NCBI RefSeq assembly: GCF_900101045.1
Contig: NZ_FNFN01000007.1
Span: 248,001-312,000 of the forward strand
Origin: Nocardioides sp. YR527
GTDB lineage: Bacteria; Actinomycetota; Actinomycetes; Propionibacteriales; Nocardioidaceae
Direction of reading: 5' to 3'
Length of the DNA stretch: 64,000 nt
The number at the start of each line of letters is the position of its first letter. Within the stretch, counting starts at the first letter, position 1. Shown here piece after piece: positions 47,167 through 56,276 of this stretch. The notes below the pieces were generated by a model. The model did not search any database and was not told the DNA's origin. It worked only from the letters and a program-made list of their open reading frames with translations. The translations under genes and the position numbers were made by a program.

Positions 47167-48822
47167 TCAGAACAGGATCTTGGCCGGCGTCTCGGTCGGC
47201 GCCGCCTTCGTGACGAACGCCTTCCGCTTCGCGGCGAACCCGAAGCGGTCGTCGAAGATGTCGCGAGCCATCTCGGCCAGCTCGATGCTCTGGTAGTAGG
47301 ACATCGGCATCGCGCCGGCGCGGCGCGCTTCGCGGGCCGCCAGGGCCGGGACGTACGCCTCGGGCTCGGCGAGGCCCTGAGCGAGGTCGCGCAGCCAGCC
47401 GTCGAACTCGGCCGCGTCGCGCGGACCGAGGTCACTGACCATGCCGATCCGCGCGGCCTCGGCCGCCGAGATCGGCAGCTTCGCGCCGAGCAGCTCGTCG
47501 GCCTTCTCTGTGCCGACCCGGCTCGGCAGGCCCCAGGTGTGCAGCTCGGAGCCGAAGATGCCCATGTCGTAGTAGGGATTCAGGACGACGCCGGCGCGCG
47601 CGACCGTGATGTCGGCGCAGAGTCCGGCCATCACGCCGCCGGCACCGGCATTGGCGGTGAACGCGGCGATGGTCAGCTGTTCGGCCTCGGCGATCGCCAC
47701 GCACAGCTCGTCGATGGCCCGGATGTTGTCCCAGGCCTCGGCCGCCGGATCCTGGGCCGCCTCGATGACGCCGAGGTGGATGCCGTTGGAGAAGGCGTGC
47801 TCGGTGCCGCGTACGACCAGGACCGTGGTGTCCTCGACGAGCGCCTTGCGGACAGCGTCGGTCATCCGGCGGCACTGCTGGGTGTGCATCGCACCGCTGT
47901 AGGAGCGGAGGGTGAGGTAGCCGACGTCGCCGTCGCGCTCGTAGGTCGTCTCGGCCAGCTCGTCCGGCATCCTCCGGTATGGCAGGTGCCCGGTGTCGAG
48001 CACCCAGGCGGCCGGAAGCTTGGGACCGCGCTTCTTCTCGAGCGTGGCGGCGTAGCCGACCCACAGGGTGCCATCGCCGGTGGCGATCGCGACCACGTCG
48101 GTGTCAACCCCGACCACGGTGCCCGGAGCCACGTCGCCATGGTCCTCAGGGGTCGTGGCGGCGTCGAAGAGACAGTAGGTCTTTCCCTCGATGGTCGCCG
48201 GCGCACCCGGGGCGCCGTCGGCCGCCGCGATCCGCCGGGCGACCTCCGTGGCGGGTGCGGACCAGTCGATCTCGAAGGCCGTGCGGCGCAGCAGCGGCAG
48301 CTCACCGGTGCCCTCGACCTCAGCAGCCCACTCCTCGGCAGGCCTCGGCTTCTCCCCCGCGGCGACCATCCGCAGGACGTCCGCGACGCAGTCCATCGCG
48401 GCGTCGGCGACCGGGCCGTTGTAGAGCGCGCTCTTCGCGATCGGGACCTCCGGCATCGCGAAGGTCCGGGTCGCCCAGACCGGGCCGGCGTCCATCTCCT
48501 CGACGGCAGACAGCGCGGTCACGCCCCAGCGCTCACGCCCGTCGAGAGTGGCGTGGTCGAGCGAGGACGGGCCCCGGTCCCCGACCGGTCCGGGGTGGAT
48601 CACCACCGTCGGGTAGCGGCCCCAGACCGCCTCCGGCACGCGGTGCTTGAGGAACGGGCACAGGATCAGCTCGGGCTCGATCGCGTCGACCGCCGCCACC
48701 AGGGAGGAGTCGTCGTGGACCGGTGCCAGCAGGACACCGACGTCGTGGCCGCCCTCTTTGAGATCGCACCAGACGCGTTGGGTCAGACCGTTGAATGCGG
48801 AGACGAGCAGAAGAATGCGCAT
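47167..48822 (-). CDS. hoxX: HoxX-like CO-forming hydrogenase maturation protein
   Basis: 551 aa. The N-terminal formyltransferase-like domain reads MRILLLVSAFNGLTQRVWCD, then VIHPGPVGDRGPSSLDHATL. The C-terminal crotonase-like domain has VGYLTLRSYSGAMHTQQCRR, FSNGIHLGVIEAAQDPAAEA, FTANAGAGGVMAGLCADITV and VVLNPYYDMGIFGSELHTWG. This two-domain layout and the NGIHLNVIEA/NAGAGG blocks are those of HoxX, which in aerobes makes CO from formyl-CoA for the [NiFe]-hydrogenase active site. No hydrogenase structural or hyp gene is in the window, so the role here could differ or the partners lie elsewhere. Confidence 0.78.
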   Translation of the reverse strand: MRILLLVSAFNGLTQRVWCDLKEGGHDVGVLLAPVHDDSSLVAAVDAIEPELILCPFLKHRVPEAVWGRYPTVVIHPGPVGDRGPSSLDHATLDGRERWGVTALSAVEEMDAGPVWATRTFAMPEVPIAKSALYNGPVADAAMDCVADVLRMVAAGEKPRPAEEWAAEVEGTGELPLLRRTAFEIDWSAPATEVARRIAAADGAPGAPATIEGKTYCLFDAATTPEDHGDVAPGTVVGVDTDVVAIATGDGTLWVGYAATLEKKRGPKLPAAWVLDTGHLPYRRMPDELAETTYERDGDVGYLTLRSYSGAMHTQQCRRMTDAVRKALVEDTTVLVVRGTEHAFSNGIHLGVIEAAQDPAAEAWDNIRAIDELCVAIAEAEQLTIAAFTANAGAGGVMAGLCADITVARAGVVLNPYYDMGIFGSELHTWGLPSRVGTEKADELLGAKLPISAAEAARIGMVSDLGPRDAAEFDGWLRDLAQGLAEPEAYVPALAAREARRAGAMPMSYYQSIELAEMARDIFDDRFGFAAKRKAFVTKAAPTETPAKILF

Positions 48823-48866
48823 GTGGGGGAAGTGTCCTTCTAGTCAGTAGCCCGAACAGACCTCGT

Positions 48867-48898
48867 ATCCCCCGAGGGGTATTTATCCCCCGAGGGGT
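48867..48898. promoter_or_regulatory. Tandem ATCCCCCGAGGGGT palindromes
   Basis: Two identical near-palindromic 14-mers at 48867-48880 and 48885-48898, start-to-start spacing 18 bp, in the divergent gap between hoxX and the alarmone synthetase. The TA-CCCC/GGGG-TA pattern resembles CsoR/RcnR-type metal-sensor operators. Confidence 0.5.
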
Positions 48899-49055
48899 GT
48901 CACTGTATCGAGCGCGCCGAGCCATGTGCACGTCGGTGTCCAGAAGAGGGACCGAAGCCCCGGTGACCTCAGGGCCGCTCGCCCCGGTCTCGGGCCGGAC
49001 ACCGCGCCGGCGTCTTGCCGCCGCCTGTAAAGATGGCTCTGTCAGGAGGGGGACA

Positions 49056-49742
49056 ATGACCACAGTCGACGACAACCCGCGCAACGGGTTGGTCGATCTC
49101 GTCGAAGCGAGCGCGGACGACATGACCCGTGAGACGGTGCGCGAGCTGGCCGGGTTCCGGATGCGCTACAAGTTCGCGATGGACGAGGTCTCGACCAAGA
49201 TCGCGATCCTGCGCGAGGAGTTCGAGCACGCCCACGACCACAGCCCGATCGAGCACGTACGCACCCGGCTCAAGTCGCCCGACAGCCTGCTCGCCAAGGC
49301 GCGCAAGATCGGCTGCCCGCTCACCCTCGAGGCGCTCGAGCAGCAGATCCGCGACATCGCCGGGATCCGGGTCGTGTGCCCGTTCGTCTCCGACGTCTAC
49401 TGGATCATGGAGATGCTGGGCGGCCAGTCCGATGTCGACGTGGTCGAGGTCGAGGACTACATCGCCGACCCGAAGGCCAACGGCTACCGCAGCCTCCACC
49501 TGATCATCAAGGTGCCGGTCTACCTCTCCGACCGCGTGGTGGACGTACCGGTCGAGTTGCAGATCCGCACGATCGCAATGGATTTCTGGGCCAGCGTCGA
49601 GCACTCGATCTACTACAAGTACGACGGCACCGTCCCCACGACCCTGCGCGACGAGCTCGGCGCCGCGGCACGCACCGCGGCCGACCTCGACGCCACCATG
49701 GCCCGGCTGCGGAGCGAGGTCCACGGCATCAGCGTGCGTTGA
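49056..49742 (+). CDS. Small alarmone synthetase (RelQ-like GTP pyrophosphokinase)
   Basis: 228 aa from ATG 49056 with AGGAGG seven bases upstream; the open frame before it is not coding. The RelA/SpoT synthetase domain is complete: VRTRLKSPDSLLAKARKIG, IRDIAGIRVVCPFVSDVYW, DYIADPKANGYRSLHLIIKV and PVELQIRTIAMDFWASVEHS. There is no HD hydrolase, TGS or ACT domain, as in SAS proteins, which make (p)ppGpp without ribosome binding. Convergent with the PrsW-like gene. Confidence 0.9.
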   Translation: MTTVDDNPRNGLVDLVEASADDMTRETVRELAGFRMRYKFAMDEVSTKIAILREEFEHAHDHSPIEHVRTRLKSPDSLLAKARKIGCPLTLEALEQQIRDIAGIRVVCPFVSDVYWIMEMLGGQSDVDVVEVEDYIADPKANGYRSLHLIIKVPVYLSDRVVDVPVELQIRTIAMDFWASVEHSIYYKYDGTVPTTLRDELGAAARTAADLDATMARLRSEVHGISVR

Positions 49743-49757
49743 CGTACGCCGGCTGAC

Positions 49758-50933
49758 TCAGGGGGCGGCCGGGCTGTGCCGGGCGAGCTCGCTGCGGGCG
49801 TACGCGACGCGGTCGGTCTCGACCCCGCGGGACCGACCGAGCTCGTCGGCCAGGTCGTGCGCCGCCTCGAGCCGATGCCTCCGGTGTCGGCGATCGCCGT
49901 GGCCGCCCCTGCGATATGCCCGGCGCTGCCGGTAGGACCCGGCCAGGGCATCGAGCTCCTCGACCGTGATGGTGCCGTTGGCGACCTCGGGGGACATCAG
50001 GTCGCGCATCGCCTCACGTTCGGTGCCGACGGTGAGATGGAAGACCGTGACCGCGATCGCGAGGGCGACGACGACCGAGATGACCAGCAGCGCGATCGTC
50101 GCGGGGCCGTTGCCCTGCGTGATCGCGGTGGTGCTGTCCCAGACCAGATGCAGGGCGACCGCGGCGGCGACGAGCACGAGCCCGCGTCCGATCCGGCGCT
50201 TCTCCGCGACGGTGCCGATCAGGTAGACGATCCCGGCCCCGACGAGCGCTGAGTACAGGATGTGGGAGGTGAACCCGGTCGCCAACCTGAGCACCGCGGT
50301 GCTCAGGCTCGACCCGACCGGGTCGACGCCGAAGTTCTCCGAGGCCGCGTTGATCGCGTAGAGGATGTCCTCGATGATCTCGAACCCGAGACCGACGAAT
50401 GCGCCGACCACGAACCCGTCGAAGGCCGTCCGGATCACCCGTGGTGCGATGAACATCAGCAGCAGCACGCCGGCGCCCTTGGCTGACTCCTCGACGAACG
50501 GCGCGGCCAGGCCGGCTCCCCACGCGACGGCGAAGTCCGGGCCGACCCACTTGGCGTAGAGGTGGATCAGCGCCGTGTTGGCGTGGATCGCGATCGTCCA
50601 GGTGGCACCGAAGCCACCCCAGACGAAGGCGGCGATCCGTAGGTCGAGGGGTTGTCTCGAGTAACGGTCGATGTGCGTGGTGAACCACCAGAACAGCACC
50701 GCGTAGAGGCTGAAGATGATCGCGGCGATGCCGAGCGGGGTGCCGTAGATCGGAGCCTCGGTCCGCACCGTGCTGACGGTGTACCACAGGCCGTAGGCGA
50801 TCACGGCGACGAAGACCCACAAGCAGGCGTTGCGCGGCTGCAGCCAGCTCACCCTCTGGCCCCACCCGACCTCGGCGATGGCCGTGTCGCGGGCCTGGAG
50901 CAGGTCGGGCTCGGTGGTGGACGTGGTGCTCAT
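49758..50933 (-). CDS. PrsW-family intramembrane metalloprotease
   Basis: 391 aa with eight or nine membrane helices. The PrsW motifs are seen as APFVEESAKGAGVLLLMFI (Glu-Glu), VGAFVGLGFEIIEDILYAI (E...ED), TGFTSHILYSALVGAGIV (His) and ALHLVWDSTTA (His). PrsW proteases cut membrane proteins, for example anti-sigma factors. A basic, Arg/His-rich cytoplasmic tail of about 60 residues is at the C-terminus. Four-base overlap with the upstream anchored protein gene, which may be a partner or substrate (inference). Confidence 0.85.
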   Translation of the reverse strand: MSTTSTTEPDLLQARDTAIAEVGWGQRVSWLQPRNACLWVFVAVIAYGLWYTVSTVRTEAPIYGTPLGIAAIIFSLYAVLFWWFTTHIDRYSRQPLDLRIAAFVWGGFGATWTIAIHANTALIHLYAKWVGPDFAVAWGAGLAAPFVEESAKGAGVLLLMFIAPRVIRTAFDGFVVGAFVGLGFEIIEDILYAINAASENFGVDPVGSSLSTAVLRLATGFTSHILYSALVGAGIVYLIGTVAEKRRIGRGLVLVAAAVALHLVWDSTTAITQGNGPATIALLVISVVVALAIAVTVFHLTVGTEREAMRDLMSPEVANGTITVEELDALAGSYRQRRAYRRGGHGDRRHRRHRLEAAHDLADELGRSRGVETDRVAYARSELARHSPAAP

Positions 50934-51565
50934 GAGGCCTCTCCATCGACGAGCCGGACCGATTCGAGCATGGCGACGATCTGGTTCTCCAGGCGGCGGT
51001 CGCTCGCCATGTCCACCGGGCCGTAGACGGTGACCTCGATTCCCCGTCCATCGCTGACCAGTGCCCCGAGGAGTCCTTCGACGGTGGTGGTGGAGAAGCG
51101 TGCGATGACCCCGGTGATCTCGCCGGCGGTACGGAACGTGGCCGCCGTCCCGCTCTGCAGGTCGAGCGCGTTCGGGCCGAGCTTGTCGTTGTTCTTCCGC
51201 AGCTGGGCCAGCAGCGCGGTCGCCGTCCCGTCGAAGTCCCCGGTCGTCACGGTGAGGGTGATACCGCCCTTCGTCAGCGTCGCCGAGTCGGGGTAGGTCC
51301 CCGAGGTCGCGGTCCCGGAACGCAGCCCGGACTCGAGGTTCCAGCCGACCGCCGGGTCGAACTCGACCCACCGACCGACCTGGATGACGTCGCCGGCCTT
51401 GATCGGGTCGTCCACGGCGACACGGCTGTCGACGCCGGGCAGCACCCAGAAGGCGAAGGCGACCAGCAGCGCCACGACGCCGGCAGGAAGAAGAGTTCGG
51501 CGGTCCATCCCGAGCCAACGGCGCTCGACGGGGACCCAGTCAGGTGGTGCTTCCACGGTGGGCAC
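50930..51565 (-). CDS. Membrane-anchored hypothetical protein
   Basis: 211 aa from GTG 51565. A single transmembrane helix (LLPAGVVALLVAFAFWVLPG, about residues 25-44) is followed by an extracytoplasmic domain: GDVIQVGRWVEFDPAVGWNL, ATLTKGGITLTVTTGDFDGT and a C-terminal LENQIVAMLESVRLVDGE. The layout resembles small surface proteins with a PsbP/Lpqn-like fold but I cannot name the family. Coupled to the PrsW-like gene by an ATGA overlap. Confidence 0.72.
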   Translation of the reverse strand: MPTVEAPPDWVPVERRWLGMDRRTLLPAGVVALLVAFAFWVLPGVDSRVAVDDPIKAGDVIQVGRWVEFDPAVGWNLESGLRSGTATSGTYPDSATLTKGGITLTVTTGDFDGTATALLAQLRKNNDKLGPNALDLQSGTAATFRTAGEITGVIARFSTTTVEGLLGALVSDGRGIEVTVYGPVDMASDRRLENQIVAMLESVRLVDGEAS

Positions 51566-51638
51566 GCCGGAAGCCTAGCCAGGTTTGCGGCAGGTTGTCG
51601 GAGTTTGTGTACAGAGGGGTTGGGCCCGTGCCGAGGCC

Positions 51639-51675
51639 GGGCTCGACCCGGACGGTGTCCGTCCGGGTCGAGCCC
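51639..51675 (-). terminator. Terminator after the quinoprotein-like gene
   Basis: Perfect 17-bp arms GGGCTCGACCCGGACGG and CCGTCCGGGTCGAGCCC with a 3-base loop, eight bases beyond the stop at 51683. No T-run, as is common in actinobacteria. Marks the end of the LacI-controlled operon. Confidence 0.8.
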
Positions 51676-51682
51676 TTCGGGG

Positions 51683-54013
51683 TCAGCGACCGTTGACGAA
51701 CCGCTGGTACTGGGCCCGCGCTTCGTCCGGGGTGATCGCCCGGTCGAGGAACATCAGCGAGTCCATCCGGCAGTTGCAGGGGTTCCGCTCGACGGTGTCC
51801 TGCGGGAAGGATCCGCCGACCTTGTAGCCGCGCGGCAACGTGTCGGAGGTGCCGGTGCCGTCGACCTGCCACGGGTCACCGGCGGTGGTGTAGAACCCGT
51901 CGACGGCCTTGCCGTTGCGGTAGAGCGCCATCTTGCCCGTGGTGTAGTCGAACGTCGCCGCCAGGTGCACCCACTGACCTCGTGGCAGCAGGGTCTGCCA
52001 GTCCGCCGAGGCGGCGAAGGTCTGCGAGGCCCCCTCGTCGAGCCGGCGTCCGAGCGCAACCAGGCGCAGCGTGCCGTCGACGTTGATGAGCTCGAGCAGT
52101 GCGCGTACGCCGTGGCCGTCGGAGTTGCCCGACAAGATCCCGGAGAGCCCGATCGCGTTGAACCGGTCGGTGGGATCGGCGGTCAGCGAGTTGAGCGCGG
52201 GCCCGTCCATGTCGACCTTGAACCAGCCGGCCAGGGTGATCTGCTCGGCTCCGGCGAACGGCGCCAGCGACGCGACCCCGTTCTGGTTCCACGTACCTGC
52301 CTTCCAGTCGTCGTTGCCGTTGACCTCAGGGTTGACCTGCTGGGTCTGCAGGGCGTTGTTGCTGGTCCGGTACGCCGAATCACCCACCTGCATCGCGTTG
52401 CCGCCGTTGACCTGGTTCAGCAGCGTCCGGGAGTATCCCTGGTCCTCCTCGCGCGACCCCGGGGCGAAGGGGTGCTCGAAGTCGTAGTAGCTGACCAGGT
52501 CCTCGCGCAGCGACGGCACGACCTCGCCCGGCCACGGCTTGTGCACCGTGTTCACGACCTTCCAGATCTTCCCGTTGGCCTTGGCCAGCAGGTAGAGATT
52601 GCGGCGCGAGTCGGTGCCGAAGCGCAGGTCGACGCGCGGGTCGTCGACGAAGTCCTGCATGGAGAGCCGCTTGCCGGAGGTGTCGAAGAGCTGCATCTGG
52701 TGCAGGGTCGCCTCGCGACTGCTCCCCCGGCGCATCTGCTTGGCGTCGGTCCAGTAGACCTCACCGTTGACCAGGTCACCGAAGACGTACTTGCCGCGGA
52801 GGTCGTCGAACCGGCCGCGGTAGACGACGCCACCGCTGACCGCGTGACCGCTGTCGGAGGTGCAGGAGTAGTTGGCGGGCGGGTCGTGGTCGAAGGAGGC
52901 CACCGGAAGGGTGTAGCCGGACATGTCGTAGTCGTCGGGCACCGTGTAGAGGGCGCACTCGTCGGTGTTGTCGTAGAGCAGCCGGCCCTCGATCTCGCTC
53001 CAACCGAGGTTGTCCCCGGCCCGTACGTCGTAGACGCCCTCGATCGCGTGCTGACCGATGTGGCCGAGCAGGAGGGTGCCCTTCTCGACGTCCCAGGAGA
53101 ACCGGTGCGGGTCGCGCATGCCGTACGCCCAGATCTCGCCGATCGCACCCTCCCGGTCGACGAACGGGTTGCTGTCCGGCACCCCGTACGCCCCGTTGCG
53201 GCCGTCGCGGGCGAGCGGGTCGATCCGCAGGATCTTGCCGAAGGGGTTGGCGAGGTTCTGCGGGTCGTCGCTCTTCACCCCGTTGCCGCCGTCGCCGGAG
53301 GCGATGTAGAGCAGCCCGTAGTCCTCGTCGCCGCGCTCGGCGGTCGGGTTGAAGTCGATCTGCTGGATGGCGTGGATCTGGCCGGCGAAGTCGATCCGCA
53401 TCACCTCACGGCTGGTGCCTTCGAAGGTGTCCGCGGTCGGGTCGGTGGCGTGCCACTCGGTCACGACGCTGACGGTCCGCCCGGAGCCGGGATTGGTCTG
53501 GGACGGGAAGGTGGGCGTCTTGGCGAAGCCACCGAAGCGCTCGGTGTGGGTGGTGTAGAAGAGCCCGTTCTTCTCGAAGTCGGGGTGGAAGGTGATGAAC
53601 CCGGCCCCGCTGCCCAGGCCCGCGCCGGACCAGAAGTCGACGAAGTGGTCCTTGAGGTTCAGGTACTCGTGCTGCTGCCCGCGGTCGAGCAGGTACATCG
53701 GCCCGTTGAGGTCGGGGACGTACATCCGGCCCGAGCCGTCGGGGACCTCGCCGATGAAGTTGATGCGGTTGTGACGTACGAGGCGCTGGTCGGTGGGCGC
53801 CGGGTAGGGCTCGGTCTCGGGGAGCTGGGCGACCTCCTCGAGCACGAGGCCGAGGCTGCTGCGTACGGGCTGTTCGGGGATGGGGTCGGGGACGGGCTCG
53901 CTACCAGGGATGGCGGCGTTGGCAGAGAGTGCGGGGGTGAGCAGCGCGGCGAGCATGGCGCCGACGGCGATGCCGGCGCGTGCCTGTCTGCCCCATAGAC
54001 GTGAGGTTTCCAT
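51683..54013 (-). CDS. Secreted glucose/sorbosone dehydrogenase-like quinoprotein with LamG domain
   Basis: 776 aa. Signal peptide 1-34 (AGIAVGAMLAALLTPALSAN). Residues about 78-480 form the GSDH beta-propeller: RHNRINFIGEVPDGSGRMYV, GAGFITFHPDFEKNGLFYTT, LLYIASGDGG, EIWAYGMRDPHRFSWDVEKG and GHIGQHAIEGVYDVRAGDNL. This is the PQQ-dependent sugar dehydrogenase-type fold. Residues about 505-770 are a concanavalin/LamG-like module (LVSYYDFEHPF, WVHLAATFDYTTGKMALYRN). It probably oxidises or binds a sugar or polyol outside the cell. Last gene of a seven-gene operon that begins with a LIV-type binding protein. Confidence 0.85.
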   Translation of the reverse strand: METSRLWGRQARAGIAVGAMLAALLTPALSANAAIPGSEPVPDPIPEQPVRSSLGLVLEEVAQLPETEPYPAPTDQRLVRHNRINFIGEVPDGSGRMYVPDLNGPMYLLDRGQQHEYLNLKDHFVDFWSGAGLGSGAGFITFHPDFEKNGLFYTTHTERFGGFAKTPTFPSQTNPGSGRTVSVVTEWHATDPTADTFEGTSREVMRIDFAGQIHAIQQIDFNPTAERGDEDYGLLYIASGDGGNGVKSDDPQNLANPFGKILRIDPLARDGRNGAYGVPDSNPFVDREGAIGEIWAYGMRDPHRFSWDVEKGTLLLGHIGQHAIEGVYDVRAGDNLGWSEIEGRLLYDNTDECALYTVPDDYDMSGYTLPVASFDHDPPANYSCTSDSGHAVSGGVVYRGRFDDLRGKYVFGDLVNGEVYWTDAKQMRRGSSREATLHQMQLFDTSGKRLSMQDFVDDPRVDLRFGTDSRRNLYLLAKANGKIWKVVNTVHKPWPGEVVPSLREDLVSYYDFEHPFAPGSREEDQGYSRTLLNQVNGGNAMQVGDSAYRTSNNALQTQQVNPEVNGNDDWKAGTWNQNGVASLAPFAGAEQITLAGWFKVDMDGPALNSLTADPTDRFNAIGLSGILSGNSDGHGVRALLELINVDGTLRLVALGRRLDEGASQTFAASADWQTLLPRGQWVHLAATFDYTTGKMALYRNGKAVDGFYTTAGDPWQVDGTGTSDTLPRGYKVGGSFPQDTVERNPCNCRMDSLMFLDRAITPDEARAQYQRFVNGR

Positions 54014-54044
54014 GGGTTCTTCTCCTTACCGAGTTACCGAGGGT

Positions 54045-54764
54045 TCAGCGCCGTAGGCCCGCGACGGTGACGTCACGGATGCGGCCGAAGTTGTCGAAGG
54101 AACCGAAGCCGAAGCGGCCTCCGGCGAAGGTGGTGTCGGTGGCGGTCATCCGGGGCTCGTCGGCACCGTCGAGGTAGACCGCGATCGCGCCGGTTCGGGC
54201 GTTGTAGTCGAGTCGTACGTCGTGCCACTCGGCATCGGTGATCGACGGTGCGGCACCGACGGTGCCGTTCCACTGGTGGTCGATGCGCAGCCGGTCGGCG
54301 TCGTTGACCACGAAGATGCCGTTGTGGGGGTAGATGGTGTTGTCGGTCGAGAGGTGGGCGTAGTAGAAGCGCGTCGGGGACTGGTAGTTCCAGACCAGGA
54401 TCACGTCTCGGTTGGTGACCTGGACGGCCTCGTCGATGCGGACCTCGGCGCGGTAGGTCAGCGAGCCGAGCTCGGGACCCTTGGTCACCACGGCGTACTC
54501 GAAGGGGCGCCGCGGGCCGGGCTGTGCTGTCCCGGGCTCGGTCAGGATCACCTGACCCTTCTCGAAGGCCCACTTGTCATCGGTCACCGGGTCCCAGTCG
54601 GCCAGGCTGGCTCTGGGTTTGACCACGGCCAGGCCGGGGCCTTCGGTGCTATGGGCCTGGGCTCCGGCGAGCGGAGTGGCCAGAGCCACTGCGAGGGCGA
54701 CGACACCGGCGCGTACGCCTCGCCCCACCATTCGGTTCAGCGTCGATCCCTTGTTCCATCTCAT
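54045..54764 (-). CDS. Secreted LamG/DUF1080-like beta-sandwich protein
   Basis: 239 aa from ATG 54764, preceded by GGAAGGAAG; the upstream open frame is not coding. A signal peptide (GVVALAVALATPLAGAQAHS) is followed by a single jelly-roll domain: GSLTYRAEVRIDEAVQVTNR, DVILVWNYQSPTRFYYAHLS and EWHDVRLDYNARTGAIAVYL, ending GGRFGFGSFDNFGRIRDVTV. This is the layout of LamG/3-keto-disaccharide hydrolase-like carbohydrate-binding folds. It lies 14 bp after livF and 31 bp before the quinoprotein gene, so is co-transcribed with both. Confidence 0.78.
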   Translation of the reverse strand: MRWNKGSTLNRMVGRGVRAGVVALAVALATPLAGAQAHSTEGPGLAVVKPRASLADWDPVTDDKWAFEKGQVILTEPGTAQPGPRRPFEYAVVTKGPELGSLTYRAEVRIDEAVQVTNRDVILVWNYQSPTRFYYAHLSTDNTIYPHNGIFVVNDADRLRIDHQWNGTVGAAPSITDAEWHDVRLDYNARTGAIAVYLDGADEPRMTATDTTFAGGRFGFGSFDNFGRIRDVTVAGLRR

Positions 54765-54778
54765 GGTGCTTCCTTCCC

Positions 54779-55537
54779 CTAATCGGGACCGTCGGTGGCC
54801 CCTGCTGAGGTCGTTGCGGCTCCCCCGAGATAGAGCTCCGCCATCCGTGGATCGGCCAGCAGGTCGGATGCCCGACCGGAGATGTGCACCTTCCCCAGAT
54901 CGAGTACGCACCCCAGGTCCGCCGACTCCAGGGCCCGCCGGGCGTTCTGCTCGACGAGCAGGACCGCCAGGCCGGCATCGCGCATGCGTACGACCTGCTC
55001 GAACACGGTCGCGGTGGTCTTGGGGTCCAGGCCCATGCTGGGCTCGTCGAGCAGCACGACCTTCGGGCTGACCATCAGCGAGCGGGCGAACTCGACCTGC
55101 TTCTGCTGCCCGCCCGAGAGCGCGCCGGCGAGGGTGTTCCAGCGCTCGGCGACGACCGGGAAGAGGGTCTTCACGAAGTCGGTCCGCTCCTGGATCGCGG
55201 CGGCGTCGCGCACCGTGTAGGCGCCCAGGCCGACGTTCTCGGCCACGGTCATCTCCTTGAAGACCGAGTGACCCTGGAGGACGTGGGCCATGCCTGCCCG
55301 CAGCATCTGCTGCGGGCCGTTGCGGGTGACGTCCTTGCCGGCGACCGTGATGGTCCCCGAGCGCGGGGTCAGCATGCCGCTGGCGACCTTGAGCACGGTG
55401 GACTTTCCGGCCCCGTTCGGGCCGACCAGACAGACGATCTGACCTGCGGGAACGGTGACGGTGAGGCCTCGCAGCACCAGCGCGGCACGACCGTAGCCGG
55501 CCTCGATGTCGCGCAGCGCGAGGAGAGGTTCAGACAC
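54779..55537 (-). CDS. livF: LIV-type ABC transporter ATPase (LivF)
   Basis: 252 aa from GTG 55537, overlapping the LivG stop by eight bases with GGAGG upstream. Walker A CLVGPNGAGKSTVLKVASGM, signature LSGGQQKQVEFARSLMVSPK, Walker B VVLLDEPSMGLDPKTTATVF, and the LivF-type block VLQGHSVFKEMTVAENVGLG. Energises import by the HAAT-family permeases LivH/LivM. The family takes branched-chain amino acids, amides and aromatic acids; the LacI control here makes an amino acid less certain. Confidence 0.88.
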   Translation of the reverse strand: MSEPLLALRDIEAGYGRAALVLRGLTVTVPAGQIVCLVGPNGAGKSTVLKVASGMLTPRSGTITVAGKDVTRNGPQQMLRAGMAHVLQGHSVFKEMTVAENVGLGAYTVRDAAAIQERTDFVKTLFPVVAERWNTLAGALSGGQQKQVEFARSLMVSPKVVLLDEPSMGLDPKTTATVFEQVVRMRDAGLAVLLVEQNARRALESADLGCVLDLGKVHISGRASDLLADPRMAELYLGGAATTSAGATDGPD

Positions 55538-56276
55538 CAAGGTAGGCCTCCAGGACTCGTGGGTCGTTCTGCACGTCCGCCGGCGCACCGGAGGCGATCG
55601 GGCGGCCGCGGTCGAAGACCACGACATGGTCGGAGAGGCTCATCACCAGCTCCATGTTGTGCTCGACGATGACGAAGGTGCGGCCCTCGGCGTTGAGCTC
55701 GCGTACGAGCGTGGCGATCCGGCCGATCAGGGCCGGGTTCACGCCGCCGGCGGGCTCGTCGAGCATGATCGTGTCGGGCTCGGCCATCAGCACCCCCGCG
55801 AGCTCGAGCAGCTTCTGCTGCCCGTAGGAGATGTCGCGGGCCTCGCTGCGCTCGAGGTGCTCGATGCCGACCCGGGCCAGCAGCTCTCGCGCTCGAGCGA
55901 TGTCGTCGGGGTTGTGCGCCCCGCGCAGCCGGTGGACCAGCCCCGCGGACCGGACCCCGGCGAGCACGTTGTCGAGCACGGTCATCCGCGGGAAGATCCG
56001 GCACAGCTGGAAGCTGCGCCCGAGCCCGGCCCGCGCGATCCGGTGAGGTGCGTGGCCGGTCACGTCGCGGCCCTGATAGGTCACGGTGCCCGAGTCGGGC
56101 CGGATCATCCCGGTCACGCAGTTGAAGAAGGTGGTCTTGCCCGACCCGTTGGGGCCGATCAGCGCGTTGATCTTACCCTCCTGGAAGCTGACCGTGGCGC
56201 CGTCCACGGCGCGTACGCCGCCGAACGCCTTGGTCAGTCCGTTGGTCTCCAAACCGAGCTTGTTCAGATCGGTCAT
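55530..56276 (-). CDS. livG: LIV-type ABC transporter ATPase (LivG)
   Basis: 248 aa. GLTKAFGGVRAVDGATVSFQ leads to Walker A ALIGPNGSGKTTFFNCVTGM. The LivG-specific GLGRSFQLCRIFPRMTVLDN, signature ISYGQQKLLELAGVLMAEPD (YGQQ in place of SGGQ, normal for LivG), Walker B IMLDEPAGGVNPALIGRIA and the H-loop IVEHNMELVMSLSDH follow. It pairs with LivF. Four-base overlap with LivM. Confidence 0.9.
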   Translation of the reverse strand: MTDLNKLGLETNGLTKAFGGVRAVDGATVSFQEGKINALIGPNGSGKTTFFNCVTGMIRPDSGTVTYQGRDVTGHAPHRIARAGLGRSFQLCRIFPRMTVLDNVLAGVRSAGLVHRLRGAHNPDDIARARELLARVGIEHLERSEARDISYGQQKLLELAGVLMAEPDTIMLDEPAGGVNPALIGRIATLVRELNAEGRTFVIVEHNMELVMSLSDHVVVFDRGRPIASGAPADVQNDPRVLEAYLGV

